A stretch of DNA of 5,237 nucleotides, taken from Methanobacteriota archaeon (lineage in GTDB: Archaea > Thermoplasmatota > Poseidoniia > Poseidoniales > Poseidoniaceae). Made by a program: the position numbers and the translations under genes. Positions 1-5,237 of this stretch are shown here, one piece after another. How positions within the stretch are numbered: position 1 is the stretch's first letter; each line of letters begins with the position of its first letter. The DNA lies in contig PBHQ01000015.1 of NCBI GenBank assembly GCA_002719475.1, forward strand, positions 1-5,237. Reading direction: 5' to 3'. The notes beneath the pieces are model-generated. The model saw nothing but the letters and a program-made list of their open reading frames with translations. It ran no database searches and had not been told where the DNA came from.

Positions 1-90
1 ATAAGGGGCCATCTCAATAACGTTACATATCAAAATCGAACTCTCAATATTTCTAATTAAAGTAAATTTCAACGATTGCAAACTATTGCA
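1..90. other. AT-rich intergenic region downstream of the GST gene
   Basis: This noncoding edge segment follows the stop codon of the minus-strand GST gene. It is clearly richer in A and T than the rest of the window. No run of five or more T is seen on the minus strand, so there is no standard archaeal oligo-T terminator. A minus-strand ATG lies at 12-10 with AT-rich sequence upstream of it (roughly 40-70). It could be the start of the next gene in the same direction, but only four codons are inside the window, so no gene is called. Confidence 0.4.
71..90. repeat. Tandem 10-bp direct repeat next to the GST stop codon
   Basis: Positions 71-80 (AACGATTGCA) and 81-90 (AACTATTGCA) are adjacent 10-base copies that differ at one position. 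They end directly before the minus-strand stop codon of the GST gene at 93-91. The spacing is close to one helical turn, but two copies in AT-rich DNA may be chance. No function is assigned. Confidence 0.35.
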
Positions 91-669
91 TTATTGATGC
101 TCCCATTGAGGATACTTCTTCATGCACTCAGCAAACTCGTCTGATTCTAGGTTTCCAGCCAACCAAGAATGAAGATTCTTCCAATCCTGCACGTCGAACC
201 AAGTCCTATCATGATTAGCGAATTGCCTTACAAAAGGAAACAAGGAATCGCTCAAAGCGGTTGAAATATTGCTGTCTAATTTTTCATCGAGGTCGCGCAA
301 ATATCTGCAAGCCTCTTGTCTATGCTCAGTTGAATCAACATCTTCGTAGCGATTAGGATATTTGTACCGATCAAGATGGAACTTGAACTCCCCATCATTC
401 CTCTCAACCCAATTCTCCTCTTCTTCATCTAAATCCCAATCCAGAACATGTTGCATAATCTCAAGACTCTCTTCGATAACGGTTCCATCTGGCAGTAGCA
501 TAACTGGAACTGTACCTTTTGGCGAGATTTTCATCATATGTTCAGGTCTGTCTCGTAACAAAACTTCACGATGTTCATGCTCAAATCCAGTCCTTACAAT
601 CGCCATTCTTGCACGCATTGCATATGGGCATCTTCGGAAACTGTACAGAATCGGAAGGTCGGTCACCAT
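91..669 (-). CDS. Glutathione S-transferase family protein (thioredoxin-fold N-terminal domain)
   Basis: A 192-residue soluble protein with no signal peptide or membrane segment. The N-terminus reads as a GST/glutaredoxin-like thioredoxin fold. A beta strand (LPILYSF) leads into RRCPYAMRAR, with the presumed catalytic Cys14 in CPYA. The conserved cis-proline follows in GTVPVM (Pro55), then the Glu67-Ser68 pair in VIEESLEIM, which in this family contacts the gamma-glutamyl group of glutathione. Residues from about 90 onward would form the helical C-terminal domain and are rich in charged and aromatic residues. The length is slightly short for a GST (usually 200-220). Cys14 suggests a glutaredoxin-2-like or omega-like thiol transferase or reductase rather than a Ser/Tyr GST; the substrate is unknown. 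The N-terminal motif resembles bacterial GSTs, and most archaea do not make glutathione, so bacterial origin by transfer is inferred. Its ATG overlaps the upstream TGA in ATGGTGA, implying translational coupling to the proline-rich gene. Confidence 0.9.
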   Translation of the reverse strand: MVTDLPILYSFRRCPYAMRARMAIVRTGFEHEHREVLLRDRPEHMMKISPKGTVPVMLLPDGTVIEESLEIMQHVLDWDLDEEEENWVERNDGEFKFHLDRYKYPNRYEDVDSTEHRQEACRYLRDLDEKLDSNISTALSDSLFPFVRQFANHDRTWFDVQDWKNLHSWLAGNLESDEFAECMKKYPQWEHQ

Positions 670-1751
670 TCCAACTCCACATTGAGTGAATCTGTCGACT
701 TGATTACCCTGTCAGGTTTGGGTTCAGGCTCAGGTTCCTTCCAAGCATCATCCCAGGCTTCGTAATCCGCCTTGGGCTGTACCTTCTCAGCCTCTGGTTC
801 TGGTTCCGGTTCTGCGACTTCTTCCACAACCTCTTCTTCAGGCTCCTCAGATTTGGGCATCGTTGCACCTACGACGAAACTGCTTCTGGTTTCAACAACC
901 TGTTGGTGAGTGACTCTTTCCTTCTCGGTAATGGTTTCATAGACAGCAGCTTCCTCTTCCTCCGTACCAAAGAATTCGCCAGGAGTTACCTTAGGGGCAT
1001 CCTCATCGAACATCGGTTCCAGTTTACTATCAACCTCAAGAGCAGAAAGAGAAGGGTGTTGGACTTCTTCTGCTTTGATCTCTGGTTGTGGCTCCTCTTC
1101 CTCTTCTGTTGCTGGAGCAATAGCCATCAATGCGTCCATCGGTACCACGTTTGGACTAGGAGTATTCTCTGGAGGAGCAGGTGGACCTTCAGGCGCTGCT
1201 GGTGGGCCAGCAGGTGGGGCCGTTGGTGGGGCCGTTGGTGGAGCCTCAGGTGGAGCTGATGGTGGCCCTGCGGGTGGTCCCGCTGGCGGTCCCTCTGGAG
1301 GAGACATTGGAGGCCCGGCAGGTGGTGCCGTTGGTGGCCCTGCAGGCGGAGAGAGAGGAGGGGCTGCGGGTGGTCCCGCTGGTGGTGGAGACATAGGAGG
1401 TGCTGCAGGAGGGGCCGCTGGTGGTCCCTCAGGCAATGATGCGGGTGGTTGCGCAGGCGGTCCTGCTGGCGGACCTTCGGGAGAGGATAGTGGAGGGCCG
1501 GCTGGCGGTGCAGCGGGGGGTCCCGCTGGTGGCCCCGCTGGTGGCCCCTCAGGCAATGCTGCAGGTGGACCTTCGGGTTGGGACATTGGAGGTCCGGCAG
1601 GTGGTCCCGCGGGTGGTCCTCCCGGTAATGCTGCAGGTGGGCCCGCTGGTGGCCCAGCAGGCGGCCCGGCAGGTGGAGGAGCGTTCATTTCTCCGAATGC
1701 ATCGGCAAGCCTGTTGCCTATTGCTTGCGCAATCGGGTCATCATCTTCCAT
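663..1751 (-). CDS. Proline-rich repeat protein with acidic C-terminal region, function unknown
   Basis: A 362-residue protein that I do not recognise as a named family. Residues 1-22 (MEDDDPIAQAIGNRLADAFG...) could form a short amphipathic helix. Residues 25-194 are a low-complexity tract built on a four-residue period, Ala-Gly-Pro-Pro, with variants AAPP, TAPP, EGPP and interruptions such as MSQPEGPP and AALPEGPP. Residues 195-362 are strongly acidic: a five-Glu run at 216-220, EEEE near FFGTEEEE, Pro-Glu alternation around 302-322, a Trp-containing DYEAWDDAW at 329-337, and an end in LNVELEW. There is no signal peptide, membrane helix or catalytic motif, so a cytosolic, largely disordered scaffold or binding protein is inferred. 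The ATG at 1751-1749 is the first in-frame start and lacks a Shine-Dalgarno motif. The repeat DNA is much more GC-rich than its surroundings. The gene is first in a unit with the GST gene and divergent from the NAD kinase gene. Confidence 0.85.
   Translation of the reverse strand: MEDDDPIAQAIGNRLADAFGEMNAPPPAGPPAGPPAGPPAALPGGPPAGPPAGPPMSQPEGPPAALPEGPPAGPPAGPPAAPPAGPPLSSPEGPPAGPPAQPPASLPEGPPAAPPAAPPMSPPPAGPPAAPPLSPPAGPPTAPPAGPPMSPPEGPPAGPPAGPPSAPPEAPPTAPPTAPPAGPPAAPEGPPAPPENTPSPNVVPMDALMAIAPATEEEEEPQPEIKAEEVQHPSLSALEVDSKLEPMFDEDAPKVTPGEFFGTEEEEAAVYETITEKERVTHQQVVETRSSFVVGATMPKSEEPEEEVVEEVAEPEPEPEAEKVQPKADYEAWDDAWKEPEPEPKPDRVIKSTDSLNVELEW
1170..1679 (-). repeat. Degenerate 12-bp repeat tract encoding (Ala-Gly-Pro-Pro)n
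   Basis: About 510 bases form a GC-rich tract coding for residues 25-194 of the proline-rich protein. The basic unit is 12 bases, read on the plus strand as variants of GGTGGCCCGGCA. Synonymous positions vary from copy to copy (GCA, GCT, GCG and GGC, GGT, GGG alternatives), so the protein pattern is better kept than the DNA pattern. A longer order is also visible: Met/Leu-Ser interruptions occur at residues 56, 88 and 120, exactly 32 residues (96 bases) apart, with further ones at 133 and 149. The tract has few stop codons in other frames, which creates long false reading frames on the plus strand. Confidence 0.9.
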
Positions 1752-1848
1752 GCGAACGCCGTTCGGCCATCAAGGGTTCACTCTTCAATCAATTGGCAAG
1801 AGGGGTACTCAGAAAGAGTCATTCATGGAGGCGCTACAAGCAGGTTTG
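1752..1848. promoter_or_regulatory. Divergent intergenic region with a 13-bp inverted repeat
   Basis: These 97 bases separate the start of the minus-strand proline-rich gene from the preferred start of the plus-strand NAD kinase gene, so both promoters should lie here or extend into the coding ends. I see no clear archaeal TATA box on either strand. Positions 1753-1765 hold a perfect inverted repeat (CGAACG, one base, CGTTCG) directly upstream of the minus-strand ATG. It could be an operator, but it may be chance at this length. The promoter role is inferred from gene orientation only. Confidence 0.4.
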
Positions 1849-2976
1849 ATGCTGGTTGGGGTGCTGGTCAATCCTGACGCTGGCCTAGGTGGCCGGCTTG
1901 GCTTCAAGGGTAGCGATGGTCGTGCCAAAGAGGCGCGTGAAGCGGGAGCGAAAGACCGTGCTGGACCGCGCATGAATATCACGATTCAGAGATTGCAAGA
2001 ATTGTCGAAATTGCGAAGTCTGGAACTCGACTTTCTTGTTGCTCATGGACGAATGGGGGCTGATTGGATGCCCGAAGGAAGTGATTTCCGAAGCATCGGA
2101 AATTATTCTGGAGAGACCGGGCCTGAAGATACCAGCACAGTTGTTGGAGAGTTCCTAGAAAGAGAAGTTGATCTGATTCTCTATGCTGGTGGCGATGGTA
2201 CCACCCGAGATATCGTTTCATCCCTTGGAGAATCCCGTACCCCCATAGTTGGTGTTCCAGGTGGAGTGAAGATGCACAGCGGCTGCTTCGCGGCAACACC
2301 ACGCGCCGCAGCCGAAGTTGTCAACGCATACCACTTGGGGGAATTATTGCTAGCAAATACCGAGGTCATGGACCTCGACGAAGAAGTGTACAGGCAGGGT
2401 GAATGGAGAGTCAGAATGTACGGTGAAGCGATGACTCCAGCAAGTCCACGTTGGATGCAAGGAGCGAAAGAACAGGTTGAGTCTGCTTCTGAGGAAGAAG
2501 TTCTAGAGGGATTGGCCGAACACATTGAAGATTTGAGAAAAGAGGATGAAGACCTATTGATGATCTGGGGTTCTGGGGGTACTTTACGGACCCTTGCAGA
2601 AATGAATGGCTTGCAAGCAACCTTGTTGGGGATAGACATCTCAATTGGAGAGGAATTACACAATGATCTGAACGAGACTCAGATACTAGAAGTCCTAGAA
2701 CAACATAACGGAACAAGGCTACTATTGCTCAGTCCAATGGGTGGACAGGGGTTCCTCATTGGGAGAGGGAATCTACAGATTTCACCTGAAGTCATACGCC
2801 AAGTTGGATTAGATAATATTCTGGGAATAATTACGCCATCGAAGTTACTGACCGTTAATTCGTTGCGAATCGATACTGGAGATGAAGAATTAGATGCTGA
2901 ATTCCTGCAGCGTAAATATCTGAAGATGCTACAAGGGTTCAGGACCACTCGTATAATGCGGGTAGCAGAAGATTAA
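1849..2976 (+). CDS. ATP-NAD kinase family protein (COG3199)
   Basis: Predicted cytosolic enzyme phosphorylating NAD to NADP with ATP, supplying NADPH for biosynthesis. With the start at 1849 it has 375 residues, normal for the COG3199 branch, which is longer than classic PpnK. The N-terminal strand and loop MLVGVLVNPDAGLGG leads to GFKGSDGRAKEAREAGA, a signature of this branch. The kinase motif GGDGT is at residues 114-118 (LYAGGDGTTRD), followed by GVPGGVKMHSGCFA near 135-147. The C-terminal half carries GSGGTL (241-246), GIDISIGEE, DLNETQIL, the conserved SPMGGQGFLIGRGNLQIS (295-312) and LRIDTGDEELD (339-349). The 1849 ATG puts the first strand at the N-terminus, as in relatives. An in-frame ATG at 1825 would add eight residues and is a reasonable alternative. 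An ATG at 1750 would overlap the start codon of the divergent gene and adds no conserved sequence. Substrate preference (ATP or polyphosphate; NAD or NADH) cannot be read from the sequence. Confidence 0.93.
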   Translation: MLVGVLVNPDAGLGGRLGFKGSDGRAKEAREAGAKDRAGPRMNITIQRLQELSKLRSLELDFLVAHGRMGADWMPEGSDFRSIGNYSGETGPEDTSTVVGEFLEREVDLILYAGGDGTTRDIVSSLGESRTPIVGVPGGVKMHSGCFAATPRAAAEVVNAYHLGELLLANTEVMDLDEEVYRQGEWRVRMYGEAMTPASPRWMQGAKEQVESASEEEVLEGLAEHIEDLRKEDEDLLMIWGSGGTLRTLAEMNGLQATLLGIDISIGEELHNDLNETQILEVLEQHNGTRLLLLSPMGGQGFLIGRGNLQISPEVIRQVGLDNILGIITPSKLLTVNSLRIDTGDEELDAEFLQRKYLKMLQGFRTTRIMRVAED

Positions 2977-3067
2977 CTCTGACAGATTCAATGATACTGA
3001 GAGTAAAATATCATGAAATTATGCAAACGGTTGGTGATTACCTGAAATCTACAACGAGACAATATAT
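2977..3067 (+). promoter_or_regulatory. Intergenic region with candidate promoter for the small membrane protein gene
   Basis: These 91 bases lie between the NAD kinase stop and the small downstream gene and are AT-rich. A TATA-like stretch, TAAAATAT, is at 3004-3011, and a second, AATATATTT, at 3061-3069 runs into the proposed start. GGTGAT at 3033-3038 resembles an archaeal Shine-Dalgarno core but sits about 30 bases before the first in-frame TTG, so it is not a normal ribosome binding site for that start. No oligo-T terminator is visible after the kinase. Either an independent promoter or readthrough from the kinase gene is possible. Confidence 0.3.
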
Positions 3068-3274
3068 TTGTTGGAGTTCTGGTTATTCATCTCTGCTTTT
3101 GGAATAATGTTCGCAGTATTATCTTGGATGCAAGAATCCGAACTGCTACCCGATACGGAAACTATGGGTCCGTGGAAGGGAGTCTTGGCGGTAGGAACCG
3201 GAGCGATTCTCTATTGGACAGTAGCGCGCAACATGACCGGTGGGCCGGGAGTAAAATCCGAAGAGAACAACTGA
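3068..3274 (+). CDS. Small two-helix membrane protein, function unknown
   Basis: A 68-residue protein in no family I recognise. Two hydrophobic segments are clear: about residues 3-21 (EFWLFISAFGIMFAVLSW) and about 38-53 (GVLAVGTGAILYWTVA). They are joined by an acidic loop containing ESELLPDTETMGPW. The C-terminal tail has Arg54 and Lys63, which by the positive-inside rule suggests both ends face the cytoplasm; this is inference. The start is uncertain. The frame opens at 3038 without an ATG, so TTG at 3068 or 3071 is the likely start. The first ATG, at 3107, would give 55 residues but cut into the first helix. The gene follows the NAD kinase in the same direction and converges on pyrG, its stop lying 10 bases from the pyrG stop. 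No signal for a specific role is visible. Confidence 0.65.
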   Translation: MLEFWLFISAFGIMFAVLSWMQESELLPDTETMGPWKGVLAVGTGAILYWTVARNMTGGPGVKSEENN

Positions 3275-3284
3275 ATTGAACTGA

Positions 3285-4919
3285 TTACTGTCCGCTTGCG
3301 GCCTTCAACAATCCGAGGAATGGCGGGCTGGGTCTTCCAGGGCGAGACTTGAATTCGGGGTGATATTGTGTGGCTACGAAATATGGGTGATTGGCCAACT
3401 CAAATATCTCACATCTCTGGCCGCTGTCATCCTTTCCAACGAACTTCAGACCCTTCGCTTCGATATCTTCAATCAGTGCAGGATTGACTTCGTATCGATG
3501 GCGATGTCTTTCGTCGACATGTCCTGCACCATTGTAGAGTCTACGAGTTGCGCAATCTTCGACTTGGAAGAGAGTTGGTCGGCTGCCCAATCGCATAGTT
3601 CCACCTAGATGGGTCTTGGAAATCTCAGGCATGAAAACAACAACTGGGTGGGGTGTCGCTTCATCGAACTCGGTTGAATTGGCGTCTTGCCAACCCAGGA
3701 CACTGCGGCAGAATTCGATGACTGCAACTTGTAATCCAAGACAGACTCCAAGATATGGGATATTATTTTCTCGAGCATGTCCCGCTGCGAGTATCTTACC
3801 TTCGATTCCACGGTCACCAAAGCCACCTGGAACGAGGATTCCATCTGCCTTATTGAGAAGACTCCACGCTTCGTTATCCTTGTTGGGCGAATCTTCAAGA
3901 TCAGATGCTTCAATCCAGTCGATTACTAGTTTACGACCTACCTCAAAAGAAGAATGCTGCAAGGCTTTGATTACACTCAGGTAGGAATCTGACAAGCCGG
4001 TATACTTGCCTACCATTGCGATGTGAACTTCCTCGGACAGGCCATCGACCCTGTCGGCCATCTGCGCCCACGAATCGAGCAAAGGGCGTTGTTCGGGCAA
4101 TTCAAAACCTAATCTTGTAGCAAGCATCTGGCTGACTCCTTGTTCCTCCAACAACAATGGGACGCGGTAGATATTCGAAACATCGTGAGCCGAGAGAACC
4201 GCTTCCGAAGAAACATGACAGAACAAGGCCAATTTGTCGCGCACATCGTCTTCAAGTGGCCTTTCACTTCGACAGACCAGCATGTCTGGAGTTATTCCGA
4301 GGCTACGCAATTCCTTGACAGTATGCTGAGTGGGTTTGGTTTTCTGTTCTCCAACCACTCCGATAACTGGAACCAATGAAACGTGGACAAAGCAGACGTT
4401 TTCAGGACCAACTCGGAATTGGAATTGGCGTAATGCTTCGATGAATGGTGCAGATTCGATATCTCCTACTGTCCCCCCCAATTCTATGACGCAAATATCT
4501 GGCTTTGCCCCACTGTCGTCTGAAGGACGCGCTGCAACCTCCTCTATCCAATCTTGAACTGCATCGGTAATATGTGGAATGACTTGTACAGTTTTGCCGA
4601 GATAGTCTCCTCTCCTTTCTGCCTCGATGACTTTGGAATATACTTTACCGGTAGTCAAATTGTTGTCCCTTGTCAGGTTGACATCGAGGAAGCGCTCATA
4701 ATTACCCAAATCCAGATCAACCTCTCCCCCATCATCGAGAACGAATACTTCTCCGTGTTCAAACGGAGACATCGTACCCGCGTCAGTATTCAGATAGGGG
4801 TCAATCTTGATTGCCGTAGGACGCAATCCCGCGCTCTTCAGAAGCACTCCTAGACTGGAAGCGGTCACCCCTTTTCCAAGGCCGCTGAGGACACCGCCAG
4901 AGACAATGACGTACTTCAT
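3285..4919 (-). CDS. pyrG: CTP synthase (glutamine-hydrolysing)
   Basis: Makes CTP from UTP, ATP and glutamine, the last step of pyrimidine nucleotide synthesis, in the cytosol. It is full length at 544 residues. The N-terminal synthetase (amidoligase) domain starts [17 protein letters not shown], the nucleotide loop with Lys16, followed by [15 protein letters not shown] (38-52), [21 protein letters not shown] (55-75), [14 protein letters not shown] (143-156, Mg-ligand Glu146) and the UTP-site loop GEQKTKPTQ (190-198). The C-terminal class I glutamine amidotransferase domain begins near 298 ([10 protein letters not shown]). It has the oxyanion region PGGFGDRG (364-371), nucleophile Cys393 in GVCLGLQ, and the His520/Glu522 pair in QYHPEF, so the triad is intact. 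Many positions match eukaryotic CTPS better than typical bacterial PyrG, for example DAGT rather than [14 protein letters not shown], and [11 protein letters not shown]. Its start follows the upstream dehydrogenase stop by 51 bases. It may be cotranscribed with that gene or use its own promoter. Confidence 0.98.
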   Translation of the reverse strand: MKYVIVSGGVLSGLGKGVTASSLGVLLKSAGLRPTAIKIDPYLNTDAGTMSPFEHGEVFVLDDGGEVDLDLGNYERFLDVNLTRDNNLTTGKVYSKVIEAERRGDYLGKTVQVIPHITDAVQDWIEEVAARPSDDSGAKPDICVIELGGTVGDIESAPFIEALRQFQFRVGPENVCFVHVSLVPVIGVVGEQKTKPTQHTVKELRSLGITPDMLVCRSERPLEDDVRDKLALFCHVSSEAVLSAHDVSNIYRVPLLLEEQGVSQMLATRLGFELPEQRPLLDSWAQMADRVDGLSEEVHIAMVGKYTGLSDSYLSVIKALQHSSFEVGRKLVIDWIEASDLEDSPNKDNEAWSLLNKADGILVPGGFGDRGIEGKILAAGHARENNIPYLGVCLGLQVAVIEFCRSVLGWQDANSTEFDEATPHPVVVFMPEISKTHLGGTMRLGSRPTLFQVEDCATRRLYNGAGHVDERHRHRYEVNPALIEDIEAKGLKFVGKDDSGQRCEIFELANHPYFVATQYHPEFKSRPGRPSPPFLGLLKAASGQ

Positions 4920-4970
4920 ATCACATCAACGGGATATGGAGCCGGCATATGCCGTACATCAAGATTCTCA
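4920..4970 (-). promoter_or_regulatory. pyrG upstream region with a 12-bp palindrome
   Basis: This 51-base gap separates the dehydrogenase stop from the pyrG ATG on the minus strand. It holds a perfect palindrome, CGGCATATGCCG, at 4943-4954, whose centre is about 29 bases upstream of the ATG. That is roughly where an archaeal TATA or operator element would sit for a leaderless pyrG transcript. GATGTGAT directly before the ATG only weakly resembles a Shine-Dalgarno site. The regulatory role is inferred. Confidence 0.4.
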
Positions 4971-5237
4971 TCATTCGAAGTCGAGAACTACCTTACCGCA
5001 ATCACCTGTATGCATCAAAGCGATGGCTTCCTTGTAATCGGTCCAAGGCATCCTATGAGTCAATACTGATTCGATATCGAGTTTGTTTTCAACCAATAGA
5101 TCCTGCATAGAATCCCATGTTGACCACATCCTTCTACCGTTTATTCCTTTGACGTGCAAATAGCGGAAGACAATTTCATTGATTGGCACTTTGGGCTCGC
5201 TACCATAAACTCCCAAGATGTTGAGGTAACCTCCCAT
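4971..5237 (-). CDS. tdh: L-threonine 3-dehydrogenase-like zinc alcohol dehydrogenase, C-terminal part
   Basis: Only the last 88 residues are in the window; the N-terminus with the zinc and catalytic residues lies beyond the right edge. The visible part is the end of the Rossmann domain (GGYLNILGVYGSEP) and the C-terminal closing segment. KGINGRRMWSTWDSMQ is close to the KGIYGREMFETW stretch of E. coli Tdh, followed by LDIESVLTHRMP, like LDLSPIITHRF, and the family ending GDCGKVVLDFE, like GQSGKVIL. Known Tdh proteins of about 340 residues oxidise L-threonine with NAD to 2-amino-3-ketobutyrate. The Met at the edge aligns inside the family and is not taken as a start. Another medium-chain dehydrogenase, such as sorbitol or butanediol dehydrogenase, is possible, but the GRRMWSTW match favours Tdh. 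It is directly upstream of pyrG on the same strand with no known pathway link. Confidence 0.85.
   Translation of the reverse strand: MGGYLNILGVYGSEPKVPINEIVFRYLHVKGINGRRMWSTWDSMQDLLVENKLDIESVLTHRMPWTDYKEAIALMHTGDCGKVVLDFE

Noticed and set aside
1170..1679. Collagen-like protein reading of the Gly-Pro-rich tract.
   Set aside because: Collagen needs Gly at every third residue. Here Gly recurs with a period of four and is often replaced by Ala, so no collagen triple helix is expected.
1170..1679. CRISPR array or intergenic satellite as an explanation of the repeated DNA.
   Set aside because: The unit is 12 bases with no unique spacers. The repeats keep a coding phase with synonymous variation, and they lie inside a complete gene.
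1749..1770. An upstream minus-strand ATG at 1770-1768 as an alternative start for the proline-rich protein.
   Set aside because: It is in a different frame and reaches a stop after about nine codons.
1181..1849. Plus-strand open frames at 1181-1396 and 1400-1849 across the repeat tract.
   Set aside because: They are low-complexity shadows of the minus-strand AGPP repeat. They have no conserved motif, and they stay open only because the GC-rich repeat lacks stops.
2181..2716. Minus-strand open frames opposite the NAD kinase gene (2181-2663 and 2411-2716).
   Set aside because: They are antisense to a gene with clear family motifs throughout and resemble no known domain.
3013..3045. A short plus-strand reading frame beginning ATGAAATTATGC, about ten codons, before the small membrane protein gene.
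   Set aside because: It is too short to judge, has no ribosome binding site or conserved motif, and ends well before the downstream start.
3605..3913. Alternative minus-strand and plus-strand frames inside pyrG (3605-3913, 3616-3984, 4330-4557, 4554-4853).
   Set aside because: The complete CTP synthase reading frame explains the region, and these frames show no motifs of their own.

Overview
The window looks like a chromosomal segment of a marine planktonic archaeon, most likely Marine Group II (Candidatus Poseidoniales). This assignment is inference, because no rRNA or other phylogenetic marker is present. It rests on tight gene packing, the lack of strong Shine-Dalgarno motifs, an archaeal-style COG3199 ATP-NAD kinase, and the mix of eukaryote-like (CTP synthase) and bacteria-like (glutathione S-transferase) proteins typical of that clade. 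No mobile element, CRISPR array or RNA gene was seen.

Layout, left to right. Positions 1-90 are AT-rich and noncoding. A two-gene unit on the minus strand follows. Its promoter-proximal gene (1751 down to 663) encodes a 362-residue protein that is largely a period-4 Ala-Gly-Pro-Pro tract with an acidic, disordered-looking C-terminal half. Its stop overlaps the start of a small GST-fold protein (669 down to 91). Divergent from this unit is an ATP-NAD kinase on the plus strand (best start 1849, stop 2976). Next comes a small plus-strand gene for a two-helix membrane protein (3068-3274). It converges, with only 10 bases between stop codons, on a complete CTP synthase gene (4919 down to 3285). 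At the right edge is the C-terminal 88 residues of an L-threonine 3-dehydrogenase-like enzyme, upstream of pyrG on the same strand.

Functionally this is mostly core metabolism: NADP supply (NAD kinase), CTP supply (PyrG) and threonine catabolism (Tdh). The accessory element is the proline-rich protein with its translationally coupled GST. I found no convincing new multi-gene defence or mobile system. The points most worth following are the proline-rich protein and its GST partner, the eukaryote-like character of the CTP synthase, and the palindromes in the two short upstream regions. A long plus-strand reading frame (1075-2976) would falsely give the NAD kinase a Gly/Ala-rich N-terminus of about 258 residues. 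That part is antisense to the proline-rich gene and should not be annotated.
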